12,122 bases of DNA from Flavobacteriaceae bacterium (GCA_019752245.1 JAIEMH010000057.1:1-12122); one strand, 5' to 3'. Counted from the stretch's first letter, positions 1 to 7,816 are shown. Numbers and translations are program-made. Notes: generated by a model not told the origin, from the letters alone.

Positions 1-1810
1 TAGCTTCTTGGTTGTAAGCATTTACAGGTCCAATCAACATATTATTAGAAATATTATCCAAATGTCCACGGAAACGCAACCACGGTCCAGCCATAGAAAT
101 ATGATCTGTAGTACATTTTCCGAAAGCTTTTATCAATAATTTTACACCTGAATAATTTTTTCCATCCCAAGCATCAAAAGGTGCTAAAAGTTGCAAACGC
201 TCAGACGTTTCACTTACCAAAATTTGAACACCACTTCCATCTTCTGCTGGTGCTTGAAAACCTGCATCTTCCACATCAAAACCTCTTGTTGGAAGTTCAT
301 CTCCATGCGGTGGATTCAATTTTACAGCTTCACCCTTATCATTCAATAAAGTATCTGTAATAGGATTAAAGGACAAATCACCCGAAATTGCTAAAGCAGC
401 AACCATCTCTGGAGAAGTTACAAAAGCATGTGTATTTGGATTTCCGTCAGCACGTTTAGAGAAGTTTCTGTTAAACGAATGAACAATTGTATTTTTTTCT
501 TCTTTATCTGCTCCAGCTCTATCCCATTGCCCAATACATGGACCACAAGCATTAGTGAAAACCTTAGTTCCCATTTTTTCAAACGTAGCGATAATTCCGT
601 CTCTTTCTATAGTATATCTAATTTGTTCCGAACCTGGATTGATTCCAAACTCTGCTTTTGGAGAAATTCCAAGCGCAACAGCTTGCTCAACAATAGACGC
701 AGCACGTGCCATATCTTCGTAAGATGAGTTGGTACAAGAACCAATTAATCCCCATTCTACTTTTAATGGCCAACCGTTTTTAGCAGCTTCTTCTTTCATT
801 TTAGAAACTGGAGTTCCTCTATCCGGAGTGAATGGTCCGTTAATGTAAGGCTCCAATTCTGACAAATTGATTTCGATTAATTGATCAAAATACTGCTCAG
901 GATTTGCATAAACCTCAGCATCACCAGTCAAATATTTAGCAACAGTATCAGCAGCATCAACAACGTCTTGACGACCAGTTGCAGCCAAATACCTTCTCAT
1001 AGAATCATCATATCCAAAAGTAGACGTTGTAGCACCAATCTCGGCACCCATATTACAAATGGTACCTTTACCTGTACAAGACATATTTTCAGCACCTTCA
1101 CCAAAATATTCAACAATGGCACCAGTTCCTCCTTTTACAGTTAGAATATCAGCAACTCTCAAAATAACATCTTTTGGAGACGACCAACCGTTTAATTTTC
1201 CTGTCAATTTAACACCAATAAGTTTTGGAAATTTCAATTCCCAAGACATTCCCGACATTACATCTACCGCATCGGCTCCACCAACACCAATAGCCAACAT
1301 ACCCAATCCACCAGCATTTACGGTGTGTGAATCAGTTCCAATCATCATTCCACCCGGAAATGCATAATTTTCCAAAACAATTTGGTGGATAATTCCAGAT
1401 CCTGGCTTCCAAAAACCAATTCCGTATTTGTTAGAAACCGACGAAAGAAAATCAAAAACTTCTTTAGACTGTGAATTTGCAACAGCCAAATCGGTTGTTG
1501 CGCCAACTTTAGCCTGAATTAAGTGATCACAGTGAACGGTTGTTGGAACAGCAACTGTTTTTTTCCCAGCATGCATAAACTGTAACAATGCCATTTGAGC
1601 GGTTGCATCTTGACAAGCAACTCTATCCGGAGCAAAATCTACATAATCTTTTCCGCGAGAGAACGATTGAGAAGGTGATCCTTCCCATAAATGTGAGTAT
1701 AAAATCTTTTCTGAAAGTGTTAATGGACGACCAACTAACTCACGTGCCTTATCCACACGTTCAGCCATAGTTCCATAAACTTTTTTAATCATTTCAATAT
1801 CAAAAGCCAT
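1..1810 (-). CDS. acn: Aconitate hydratase, mitochondrial type (C-terminus cut by window edge)
   Basis: This TCA-cycle enzyme interconverts citrate and isocitrate through cis-aconitate, using a [4Fe-4S] cluster in the cytoplasm. Reading the minus strand from the ATG at 1810-1808 gives 603 residues with no stop before the window edge; family members of this type run to roughly 750, so most of the C-terminal swivel domain is outside. The three cluster ligands are visible: Cys359 in GSCTNSS, and Cys422 and Cys425 in ACGPCIG, a spacing that matches the classic mitochondrial aconitase cysteines. Other hallmarks are GTDSHT (Asp160-Ser161-His162), SFNRNF, and TDHISMAGPW at the start of the swivel domain. 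It starts MAFDIEMIKK. It is transcribed away from the exosortase pair, with a 420-bp gap between. No frameshift or internal stop was seen. Identity is secure; the exact subfamily label (mitochondrial type rather than AcnA/AcnB) is from motif spacing and size. Confidence 0.97.
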   Translation of the reverse strand, partial: MAFDIEMIKKVYGTMAERVDKARELVGRPLTLSEKILYSHLWEGSPSQSFSRGKDYVDFAPDRVACQDATAQMALLQFMHAGKKTVAVPTTVHCDHLIQAKVGATTDLAVANSQSKEVFDFLSSVSNKYGIGFWKPGSGIIHQIVLENYAFPGGMMIGTDSHTVNAGGLGMLAIGVGGADAVDVMSGMSWELKFPKLIGVKLTGKLNGWSSPKDVILRVADILTVKGGTGAIVEYFGEGAENMSCTGKGTICNMGAEIGATTSTFGYDDSMRRYLAATGRQDVVDAADTVAKYLTGDAEVYANPEQYFDQLIEINLSELEPYINGPFTPDRGTPVSKMKEEAAKNGWPLKVEWGLIGSCTNSSYEDMARAASIVEQAVALGISPKAEFGINPGSEQIRYTIERDGIIATFEKMGTKVFTNACGPCIGQWDRAGADKEEKNTIVHSFNRNFSKRADGNPNTHAFVTSPEMVAALAISGDLSFNPITDTLLNDKGEAVKLNPPHGDELPTRGFDVEDAGFQAPAEDGSGVQILVSETSERLQLLAPFDAWDGKNYSGVKLLIKAFGKCTTDHISMAGPWLRFRGHLDNISNNMLIGPVNAYNQEA

Positions 1811-1839
1811 AGTAAAAATAGGTTTATTTGTTTGCTGAG

Positions 1840-1847
1840 CAAATTTA
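1840..1847 (-). promoter_or_regulatory. Candidate Bacteroidota -7 box for aconitase
   Basis: On the minus strand these bases read TAAATTTG, matching the Bacteroidota/Flavobacterium -7 consensus TAnnTTTG, about 30 bp upstream of the aconitase ATG. I could not find a clear TTG -33 element at the usual 17-23 bp spacing; the nearest TTG on that strand (1877-1879) is about 29 bp away. The call rests on the -7 box and its position only. Confidence 0.4.
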
Positions 1848-2187
1848 AGGAATTCTATTGATATTTAAACTATTTTCAACAAAAGTCAATTTTCAAAAGA
1901 TTATTAATGTCAAAATGTGATTTTTAGTACTTATTTTTAAATAATTTTAAGAAAAGATTTAAAATATTACACAATTGATAATTTAAGATAGTTTTTTTAT
2001 CAAATTCGGAATTCAAAGTTTATAAAAATTAGATATAAGAATTAAGAATGTTTCTAAATTATACTCAACAAGCATAAAACACAGTAAATAGCTTTCTTTT
2101 AAGCTTCAAAATTTAGTTTCTCATGTACCCTAAAAAAGGGATTCTCAAAAAAAGACCAAAATAAATTTTATTTCTAAACATTTTATT

Positions 2188-2195
2188 TAACTTTG
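2188..2195 (+). promoter_or_regulatory. Candidate Bacteroidota -7 box for the VIT/exosortase N unit
   Basis: The sequence TAACTTTG matches the TAnnTTTG -7 consensus and is followed by CA, a common context in this phylum. It predicts a start of transcription near 2202 and a short leader of about 29 nt to the ATG at 2231, which supports that start codon. The -33 region is an A/T-rich TTTTATTT stretch without a clear TTTG, so promoter strength cannot be judged. No second promoter is visible before the exosortase gene, so this one probably serves both genes. Confidence 0.55.
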
Positions 2196-2201
2196 CATTT
2201 C

Positions 2202-2211
2202 AAAGTACTTT
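2202..2211. promoter_or_regulatory. 10-bp palindrome at the predicted transcription start
   Basis: AAAGTACTTT is a perfect palindrome located directly at the transcription start predicted from the -7 box at 2188-2195 and 20 bp before the VIT gene ATG. It could be an operator half or chance in AT-rich DNA; no second copy was seen near the aconitase promoter. Confidence 0.2.
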
Positions 2212-2230
2212 TAATCTAATCATTTAAAAC

Positions 2231-4732
2231 ATGGAAACAACTAGTGAAACATTAAAAAATTATTTCGGTAAAACAGGTGTAATCATCAGTTTGGTGGTAA
2301 CTATTGCCAATGCATTTCTGCTTGCAATTTCGCTTTTGGGAATAGAATTCAAATATGAAACACTAGAATCGTTGTGTTTTTTCAGTCTCATTTTCGAATT
2401 TATATACGGAGTGATACTGTCTTTTAAAATACTAAAAAACAAAGAAAAATACCGACATTTAATTCCATTTCTGTTTCTAAACTGGTTCATTGGATGCTTT
2501 TGTACCAACATTTTTATCAATATTTTTGAAAACCTTCCTGTTTGGGTTTACATGGTTACCTTGCTATTTTGCATCTCAAATTTTTTCATTTACAGCAATT
2601 ACAAAAACAAAATCATAACACCACTAGCCTATTTCACCAACGGCTTTTCTTTCCTATTAATAATCTATTACACCATTTATCTAATTCCGTTTGTACCCAT
2701 TTCAACCATCGGGATTCTAGCATTGGGATTAGGGTTTTATGGTTTGGTACCCATGATAGTCTTTGCAAGTCATGCGTTTTTATTGGTCAAATTACTACCA
2801 GAAAGCAAAACCAACAGCGTTTCTTTTGGCTCAGGTTTTGCAATTATTGTACTTAGTTTGATAATTTTTATCATCCAATTGAACCGCGAGAGCATCAAAA
2901 TGTCTCAAAATTCAATCACTAAATCATTTGAAAAAACCAACGATGATGTTCCAACTTACATTACAATTTCACAAAATCTAAAACCCAATTTGTTTAATGA
3001 AATTTTGCTTAAAAAAGGAATTGTTTATCAAAGTACCGACAACTTTTTTGAATTTAGAGGATTCGATAATTTTGGAGGTAAACAATACAACGAACGAAAA
3101 ACACACAATCCGTTTGTGAACATTGCCTACTTTTTTTGCAAAGAATTAAATTTAAGCGCCGACGACAGAATTAACATTCTAAAATCAAATTTTGACAAAC
3201 GTCTTGAAACCGAAGAACAATTGTGGAGTGGTCGCGATGTAGTAACCAAAAACATAAAAGAAGATGTCAAAATCTTCGCCAACAACCGTCTTGCTTACAC
3301 CGAAATAACTATGGACATTGCCTGCGAGAAAGATTCTTGGGGTCAAAAAGAAGCCATTTACTCGTTTCAATTACCAGAAGGTTCAGTGGCAACTTCCCTA
3401 TCACTGTGGGTAAATGGCACAGAACGAAAAGGAGTTTTAACAACCAAAGAAAAAGCCCAAGCAGCTTACAAACAAATTGTTGCAGTAGAAAACCGCGATC
3501 CGTCATTGATGCAATGGAAAGAAGGAAATAAGGTTGTAGTTCGTGTTTTTCCAATAAGCAAAGAAATGCCAAGAACGTTCAAATGTGGCTTCACAACACC
3601 ATTAAAAGTAGAAAATGACCAAATGACGTACAACAGTCTCGACATAAAAGGGCCAAATCTTTCTGGTGCCGAAACGATTTCGAGAATCCAATTAATAGGC
3701 AATGCCAAATTTGAATCCGATAAAGATTTTGAATTAGTAAACAACTTCTACATCAATGAAGCGACTGGTCCAAACAAATGGAAAGCAGAGGTAAAAACAA
3801 CTAACAAGGCTTTCTCAAACGCTTTTGTATGGAAAGACAAAACCTATCAAATTAAAGAAATTGAAAAGAAAAACAGTCCGTTCACTCCTGCCGAAATAAT
3901 TTTGGATTTAAACAGTTCTTGGACAATTGACGAAGTGAGAACGCTTTTAAATACAAACAATAAAAAATACTTTGTTTATCTAAACAATGAAAAACAACAA
4001 ATTACTAGCGCCAATGCGGAAGAAACTTTATCACAATTTGAAAACTTACAGTATTCTTTACTTCCGCTTTATAAAATAGCCGAAAATAGTTTGGTTGTTA
4101 CAAAATGCGGCACATTTTCAGCAAATTTTGAAGAATTAGAAACTTCCAATTATTTGAAAAAAATAAAATTGGGAACCAAACAAAGAAATCTAAAAGTCAT
4201 CAACATATCAGAAGAACTGAATCCGTTTTGGCAAACCATTAAAGAGCAAAAATATGTAGAATACCTAAAATCGGATTTGAAAAACGCAGTGAAACTGATT
4301 CACGACAATCAATTTACAACACTAAAAACAGCCGAAAACTTAGTAAATATTGAACCTGCAAACATTGCAATTGAAGAAAAACCAAAAACAGCACAATCCA
4401 ACAGCAACGGATCCAATCATATTTATAGAATGTATGCTTTTGGAAAAGTTCTAGACGAGCAAGTAAAAATCCAAGCCGACAGTTTGGCAAACAACCAATA
4501 TCTAAATTTAGCAAAAGACGCCAATATTGTAACACCCATTTCGTCATTAATAGTGTTAGAAACCGATGCAGATTATGAAAAAAATGGCATTGAAAAAAAT
4601 GTAAACACTCTAGGAAATGCCTCAATAAATAACGACGGCGCAGTTCCTGAACCTTACGAATGGCTGATGATCATTACGGCTTTAATTGCGCTAGGATGGT
4701 ATTATAAAAAGACCAAAAACCAAATTGCCTAA
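2231..4732 (+). CDS. XrtN-system VIT domain protein: polytopic membrane protein with PEP-type sorting signal
   Basis: This 833-residue protein is the likely dedicated substrate of the adjacent exosortase. Residues about 16-217 contain roughly seven hydrophobic helices (16-38, 45-68, 77-99, 104-122, 131-153, 157-187, 201-217). The Lys-rich loops at 65-76, 122-128 and 187-193 predict a cytoplasmic N-terminus and a periplasmic soluble part. Residues about 333-465 fit a VIT (vault/inter-alpha-trypsin) domain: EAIYSFQLPEG, then KEKAQAAYKQ, DPSLMQW, and the RVFPI strand. Downstream, residues 556-600 start with EIILDLNSSW, which resembles the first strand of a von Willebrand A domain with a changed metal-site motif. 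The C-terminus is a tripartite sorting signal: PEP (806-808), a hydrophobic helix (about 811-823), and a Lys-rich tail (KKTKN). The stop codon abuts the exosortase ATG. The molecular function of this family is not established to my knowledge; the pairing with exosortase N is. Confidence 0.88.
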   Translation: METTSETLKNYFGKTGVIISLVVTIANAFLLAISLLGIEFKYETLESLCFFSLIFEFIYGVILSFKILKNKEKYRHLIPFLFLNWFIGCFCTNIFINIFENLPVWVYMVTLLFCISNFFIYSNYKNKIITPLAYFTNGFSFLLIIYYTIYLIPFVPISTIGILALGLGFYGLVPMIVFASHAFLLVKLLPESKTNSVSFGSGFAIIVLSLIIFIIQLNRESIKMSQNSITKSFEKTNDDVPTYITISQNLKPNLFNEILLKKGIVYQSTDNFFEFRGFDNFGGKQYNERKTHNPFVNIAYFFCKELNLSADDRINILKSNFDKRLETEEQLWSGRDVVTKNIKEDVKIFANNRLAYTEITMDIACEKDSWGQKEAIYSFQLPEGSVATSLSLWVNGTERKGVLTTKEKAQAAYKQIVAVENRDPSLMQWKEGNKVVVRVFPISKEMPRTFKCGFTTPLKVENDQMTYNSLDIKGPNLSGAETISRIQLIGNAKFESDKDFELVNNFYINEATGPNKWKAEVKTTNKAFSNAFVWKDKTYQIKEIEKKNSPFTPAEIILDLNSSWTIDEVRTLLNTNNKKYFVYLNNEKQQITSANAEETLSQFENLQYSLLPLYKIAENSLVVTKCGTFSANFEELETSNYLKKIKLGTKQRNLKVINISEELNPFWQTIKEQKYVEYLKSDLKNAVKLIHDNQFTTLKTAENLVNIEPANIAIEEKPKTAQSNSNGSNHIYRMYAFGKVLDEQVKIQADSLANNQYLNLAKDANIVTPISSLIVLETDADYEKNGIEKNVNTLGNASINNDGAVPEPYEWLMIITALIALGWYYKKTKNQIA

Positions 4733-5965
4733 ATGAAACTGCTATCCCAAAACAAAACGTTGCTTCTGGTTGTTGCGCTAATTTTACTAGTGGCAATGAA
4801 CTACAATACCGTAAATTTCGGAATTGAAAACGATTGTATTGGGATAGCTTGTTCTATCCTGCTATTTGTAATGGGCAGCCGTAAAACAAATTTTAAAGTC
4901 AATTATTTTGTAGTAGCACTACTGCTTATTTGTGAATTTGTGAGTTACAGACTGCACACCAAATCACTACATTTTTTGGCTTTGCTACTTTTGGCTTGTC
5001 TTATGTATTACAGCTTCACAAAGAAGTTCTCTTATATAGCGTTCATTTGTATTTTGCTTTTCTCATCCATTTTTAATAAGTTTTTCGAACATTTAACCAC
5101 CGAAATCAAGCAAACACTGTGCTATGGTGTGTATCTAACGTTAAAAAACATCATGACAATTGATAGGATTGAAGGCGTAAATTTTTACCTAAACGGAGCA
5201 AAAATAACAATCGACACAGCTTGTATGGGATTGTCAATGTTTAAAACCGGATTGTTAACAGGTGCCATTTTATTGACATTGGAAGAACGAAAAAACAAAA
5301 AATACTTTAGCGTTAGTCAAATTACACTTTTCTGTAGCGTGATTATTATTCTAAACATAATTTCAAATTATTTTAGAATTGTAACCCTTATTTTATTGCA
5401 ATGCACTCAAGAAAATGTGTTGCACCATACCATTGGGATATTGTGTTTTATAGCCTATCAAGTACTGCCAATGCTGTGGATCATTCGCTATTTTCAACCC
5501 AAGAAAGAAGAAATAATCGCTGCTAATACCAAATCCAACACGCTGATTACGCTACTGATGATTGCTGTTATTTTTGTTACTAGTTTAGAAATGAAAAAAG
5601 AGAAAAACGACGATATCCTACAAGGTTTAAACCCAAAATACAAAATAGAAACAGGCAAATGGATTGGCCCTGAAGTTTTTAAAATTGAAACACCCAACAA
5701 ACTTATCTACATTAAAACTCCATCACACAAACCGCTAATTTGTTGGACCGGAAACGGCTATAAAATTATTCAAACAAAAGAAGTTACTGTTCAGAACCAA
5801 AAAATTTGGTACAATGTAATGGAGAAAAACAATATAAAATACGCTTCCTATTGGTGGTACGAATGCGGCAATAAAAAATACACTTCGTTTGTAGAAGTCA
5901 TGTTTATGAAACTCCTCTACAACAAACCCATCAGATTAATAAATGAGACGAGCGTTTTGAAATAA
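4733..5965 (+). CDS. xrtN: Exosortase N (XrtN), archaeosortase/exosortase family transpeptidase
   Basis: Exosortases are polytopic inner-membrane cysteine enzymes that cleave C-terminal PEP-type sorting signals and probably transfer the protein to another molecule. This 410-residue protein shows the family triad in order: Cys164 in DTACMGLSMF, Arg215 in SNYFRIVTLI, and His231/His232 in HHTIGILCF, each next to a hydrophobic helix. About eight membrane segments cover residues 8-253, with another near 269-285. Residues about 290-410 form a non-membrane extension with CWTGNGYKI and ASYWWYECG, which resembles the EpsI/DUF3485 family often encoded beside or fused to exosortases. The ATG at 4733 directly follows the TAA of the VIT gene, so the two are almost certainly co-transcribed and perhaps translationally coupled. 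No exopolysaccharide genes are nearby. Exosortase identity is firm from the triad; the N subtype is inferred from the Bacteroidota setting and the VIT partner. Confidence 0.9.
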   Translation: MKLLSQNKTLLLVVALILLVAMNYNTVNFGIENDCIGIACSILLFVMGSRKTNFKVNYFVVALLLICEFVSYRLHTKSLHFLALLLLACLMYYSFTKKFSYIAFICILLFSSIFNKFFEHLTTEIKQTLCYGVYLTLKNIMTIDRIEGVNFYLNGAKITIDTACMGLSMFKTGLLTGAILLTLEERKNKKYFSVSQITLFCSVIIILNIISNYFRIVTLILLQCTQENVLHHTIGILCFIAYQVLPMLWIIRYFQPKKEEIIAANTKSNTLITLLMIAVIFVTSLEMKKEKNDDILQGLNPKYKIETGKWIGPEVFKIETPNKLIYIKTPSHKPLICWTGNGYKIIQTKEVTVQNQKIWYNVMEKNNIKYASYWWYECGNKKYTSFVEVMFMKLLYNKPIRLINETSVLK

Positions 5966-5967
5966 AA

Positions 5968-7374
5968 CTATCTCTGAAGTTTTGCCCACTCAATAATTTG
6001 TGGATAGAGCTCTGCAACAGTTTTGGTTGGGGTTTCGTTTTTCAGTTGGATCATTTGGTCATTAAATTCTTTAAACTTTATAAACCCTCTTCTCGCTACA
6101 TTCATTTTTACCCTTTCATTGATTACATAATCGGAAGTTTCCTTATCATAATTTTCTGCAACCCATAAGCAAAATACAGAATGCGTCATGTATTCATTAA
6201 AAACAGATTGCGGATTGTTATAAAACCCATTCTGTTCATCGGACCAAACTTTAGCATTAAAAATTTCCGCAATTTCTTTTTTATAATTATTGCTAATTGG
6301 ATTTACATAATTATGGTCAATTTCGGTAAAAACCACACCCGACATCAAACCCTCTTTTTGCTTTTCTGTAAGTTCTTTATTCGAATCATATCGATTTGCA
6401 TCACAAATAAACATGACACTTTCACTAAACCAAGAATCATTTGTAGTGTCTTTACCATAATATTTTTGAGTACTATGAGAGCCGCCAATTAATGGAGAAA
6501 AAATAATTTTATAGGCATTTTGCTTGATTGGGAATTCGTTTTCTAACCAATGCCACATGTTTTTTATAGGCAATAATTCTTGAAGCCTTTTTAAATCATT
6601 AGAATAATATTTCTTGTGCTTTTTGTAAAAGGTTCTGAAATTAGTGCGGTCAGAAAAATCTTGAACTAACGGAAGTAAGTCGGTAAATAAATTGGTAAAT
6701 CCTTCCCAATCCGCTCCAAAAGCATAATTGTAAGTAGCTCCTTTAACAATTTTACTTCCTTTAAATTCGTAAATAAAACTATTTTCTCTAAATTGGAAAT
6801 ACTTTTGAGAATAGTCATTTTGGTTTTCCAAAATCAATTTTTTAAAAACAGGATGATCTAAATAAGGTTTGAAATAGTTTTCTACTTCTTTATAGTACTG
6901 GGTATCCTTTTGCAAATTTGTAGCTTCTTTTCCTGTTGGTGATAATGCCCAAATGACATTAGCAAGTTCATAAACTTCGGGCAAATCAAAAGAAACTGTT
7001 CCTTGATTCGCATTTATATAGTCTTGAGAAAAATTTGAGGCAGAAGAATTAAACCTAAAAACAACGACAGTAGTTCTTTTTGGTGTTTTAATAGTTACAT
7101 AACTTCTTCTAGCAAAGGGATAATTATCACCTTTTATAGAAAGGGTATCTTTTCCGATAAAGGCATACATTATAATCCCTTTAGAGGAATTAGTTCCTGG
7201 ACTAATAGTATCATTTTTACTCAAATCAAGCTCAAATAGATTGGGATAACTAGAGTATTTATATGTAATGGTATCAACGTCTGAATAGTATACTTTAGAA
7301 ATTTTTTCCTCAACATATTGTCCCGAAACAGAATTCATTGACAAAAGAAAGAACAGAATTTTTAATAGTTTCAT
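5968..7374 (-). CDS. Secreted DUF4932-like protein, metalloprotease-related
   Basis: The 468-residue product begins with a signal peptide (Lys-Leu-rich start, hydrophobic core at 6-13) with likely cleavage after SVSG, leaving Gln19 first, as is common in Bacteroidota. It is therefore probably periplasmic or extracellular. The C-terminal part (about 285-465) resembles DUF4932, a family with a zincin-like HExxH...E arrangement. Here the motif reads TEIDH at 350-354, followed by NYVNP, with Glu394 in EYMTH (394-398) as the candidate third ligand; the first histidine of HExxH is Thr350. The N-terminal half (20-150) is beta-rich with no recognised domain. It is convergent with exosortase N (2 bp between stops), so it is not part of that operon. 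A -7-like box lies 36-43 bp upstream of the start. Family assignment is from memory of motif layout and is moderately sure; proteolytic activity is not shown. Confidence 0.7.
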   Translation of the reverse strand: MKLLKILFFLLSMNSVSGQYVEEKISKVYYSDVDTITYKYSSYPNLFELDLSKNDTISPGTNSSKGIIMYAFIGKDTLSIKGDNYPFARRSYVTIKTPKRTTVVVFRFNSSASNFSQDYINANQGTVSFDLPEVYELANVIWALSPTGKEATNLQKDTQYYKEVENYFKPYLDHPVFKKLILENQNDYSQKYFQFRENSFIYEFKGSKIVKGATYNYAFGADWEGFTNLFTDLLPLVQDFSDRTNFRTFYKKHKKYYSNDLKRLQELLPIKNMWHWLENEFPIKQNAYKIIFSPLIGGSHSTQKYYGKDTTNDSWFSESVMFICDANRYDSNKELTEKQKEGLMSGVVFTEIDHNYVNPISNNYKKEIAEIFNAKVWSDEQNGFYNNPQSVFNEYMTHSVFCLWVAENYDKETSDYVINERVKMNVARRGFIKFKEFNDQMIQLKNETPTKTVAELYPQIIEWAKLQR

Positions 7375-7409
7375 TTAGTTTATGGTTATCTTTTTACAAT
7401 TCAATCAGG

Positions 7410-7417
7410 CAAAATTA
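7410..7417 (-). promoter_or_regulatory. Candidate -7 box for the DUF4932-like gene
   Basis: The minus strand reads TAATTTTG, matching TAnnTTTG, placing a transcription start about 30 nt upstream of the ATG at 7374. A TTTG/TTG sequence at 7442-7445 on the same strand lies 24 bp further upstream, one base beyond the usual 17-23 bp spacing. Confidence 0.45.
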
Positions 7418-7540
7418 TTAGTTTAAAAGACTACGAAAGCTCAAAAACACAGTAAAACACGAATTTAAATAGTGTTCCTCGGGCAAATCCAAATATAAAA
7501 ATTATTCTTTAAATAACTTAATTAAAAAAAACACCAACCA

Positions 7541-7630
7541 CAACCGTAACTTCCATTTCTAAGACATAAAAAAATCTATGTTTCTTTTGTGTTAAAAATA
7601 AATAAATCCGCGTCCAAAAAAAAGCCATCA
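7541..7630. repeat. Direct repeat unit 1 (90 bp)
   Basis: This unit runs from CAACCGTAACTTCCATTTCT to GCCATCA. It aligns to unit 2 with about five substitutions and one single-base length difference (roughly 93% identity by hand count). The interior has a short inverted repeat around an A-run (ACATA/TATGT). Orientation is arbitrary because no transcript is evident. Confidence 0.9.
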
Positions 7631-7635
7631 ATAAC

Positions 7636-7724
7636 CAACCGCAACTTCCATTTCTATAACATAAAAAAAACTATGTTTCTTTTGTGTTAAAAATAAATAA
7701 ATCCGCGTCCAAAAAAGGCCATCA
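7636..7724. repeat. Direct repeat unit 2 (89 bp)
   Basis: Second copy, 95 bp downstream of the first, separated by a 5-bp spacer. Its inverted repeat is better preserved than in unit 1 (AACATA, eight-base A-rich loop, TATGTT). It contains the same stretch of T-rich, A-rich and CCGCGTCC sequence as unit 1. Confidence 0.9.
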
Positions 7725-7729
7725 ACAAC

Positions 7730-7790
7730 CAACCGTCACTTCGAGTGTTTCATAAAATGCCCTAAGCTTTTTATGAAATGTATCGAGAAC
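7730..7790. repeat. Stem-loop repeat element with CACTTCGAG/TATCGAGAAC ends
   Basis: The element opens with the 15-bp motif shared with the direct repeats (CAACCGTCACTTCGA). It then forms a perfect 10-bp stem, TTTCATAAAA at 7748-7757 and TTTTATGAAA at 7769-7778, around an 11-base loop. It closes with TATCGAGAAC. The ends and layout look like the short palindromic repeats scattered between genes in flavobacteria. Neither strand has a T-tract after the stem, so I do not call it a terminator. Confidence 0.7.
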
Positions 7791-7816
7791 TTAAATAAGA
7801 CAATTCGCATCAACCA

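Larger units (their letters stand above)
1811..2230. other. Divergent intergenic region between aconitase and the VIT/exosortase unit
   Basis: This 420-bp AT-rich gap separates two divergent genes. I see no convincing ORF, tRNA or structured RNA. It contains one -7-like box facing each flanking gene (listed separately). It also holds a weak CCCT/AGGG hairpin near 2128-2140 with no T-tract on the plus strand, and a 10-bp palindrome at 2202-2211. The middle (about 1900-2150) shows nothing recognisable beyond A/T runs. Confidence 0.7.

Noticed and set aside
428..1770. Several plus-strand ORFs of 60-102 codons inside the aconitase region
   Set aside because: They lie antisense to the aconitase coding frame, have Ser/Thr/Asn-rich compositions typical of shadow frames, and show no domain or promoter.
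2076..2088. 13-bp match AAAACACAGTAAA shared with 7444-7456, considered as a common operator upstream of the VIT and DUF4932-like genes
   Set aside because: It is short and A-rich, lies at different distances from the two starts (about 140 and 70 bp), and has no dyad symmetry; chance cannot be excluded.
2128..2140. Hairpin CCCTAAAAAAGGG as a terminator or regulatory RNA
   Set aside because: The stem is only 4 bp, and neither flanking gene ends here.
3185..4625. Minus-strand ORFs of 61-103 codons within the VIT protein gene
   Set aside because: They are antisense to a well-supported long gene and have no recognisable motif or conserved composition.
7748..7778. Rho-independent terminator at the stem-loop
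   Set aside because: The 10-bp stem is A/T-rich and neither strand has a U-tract after it, so it fits a repeat element better than a terminator.
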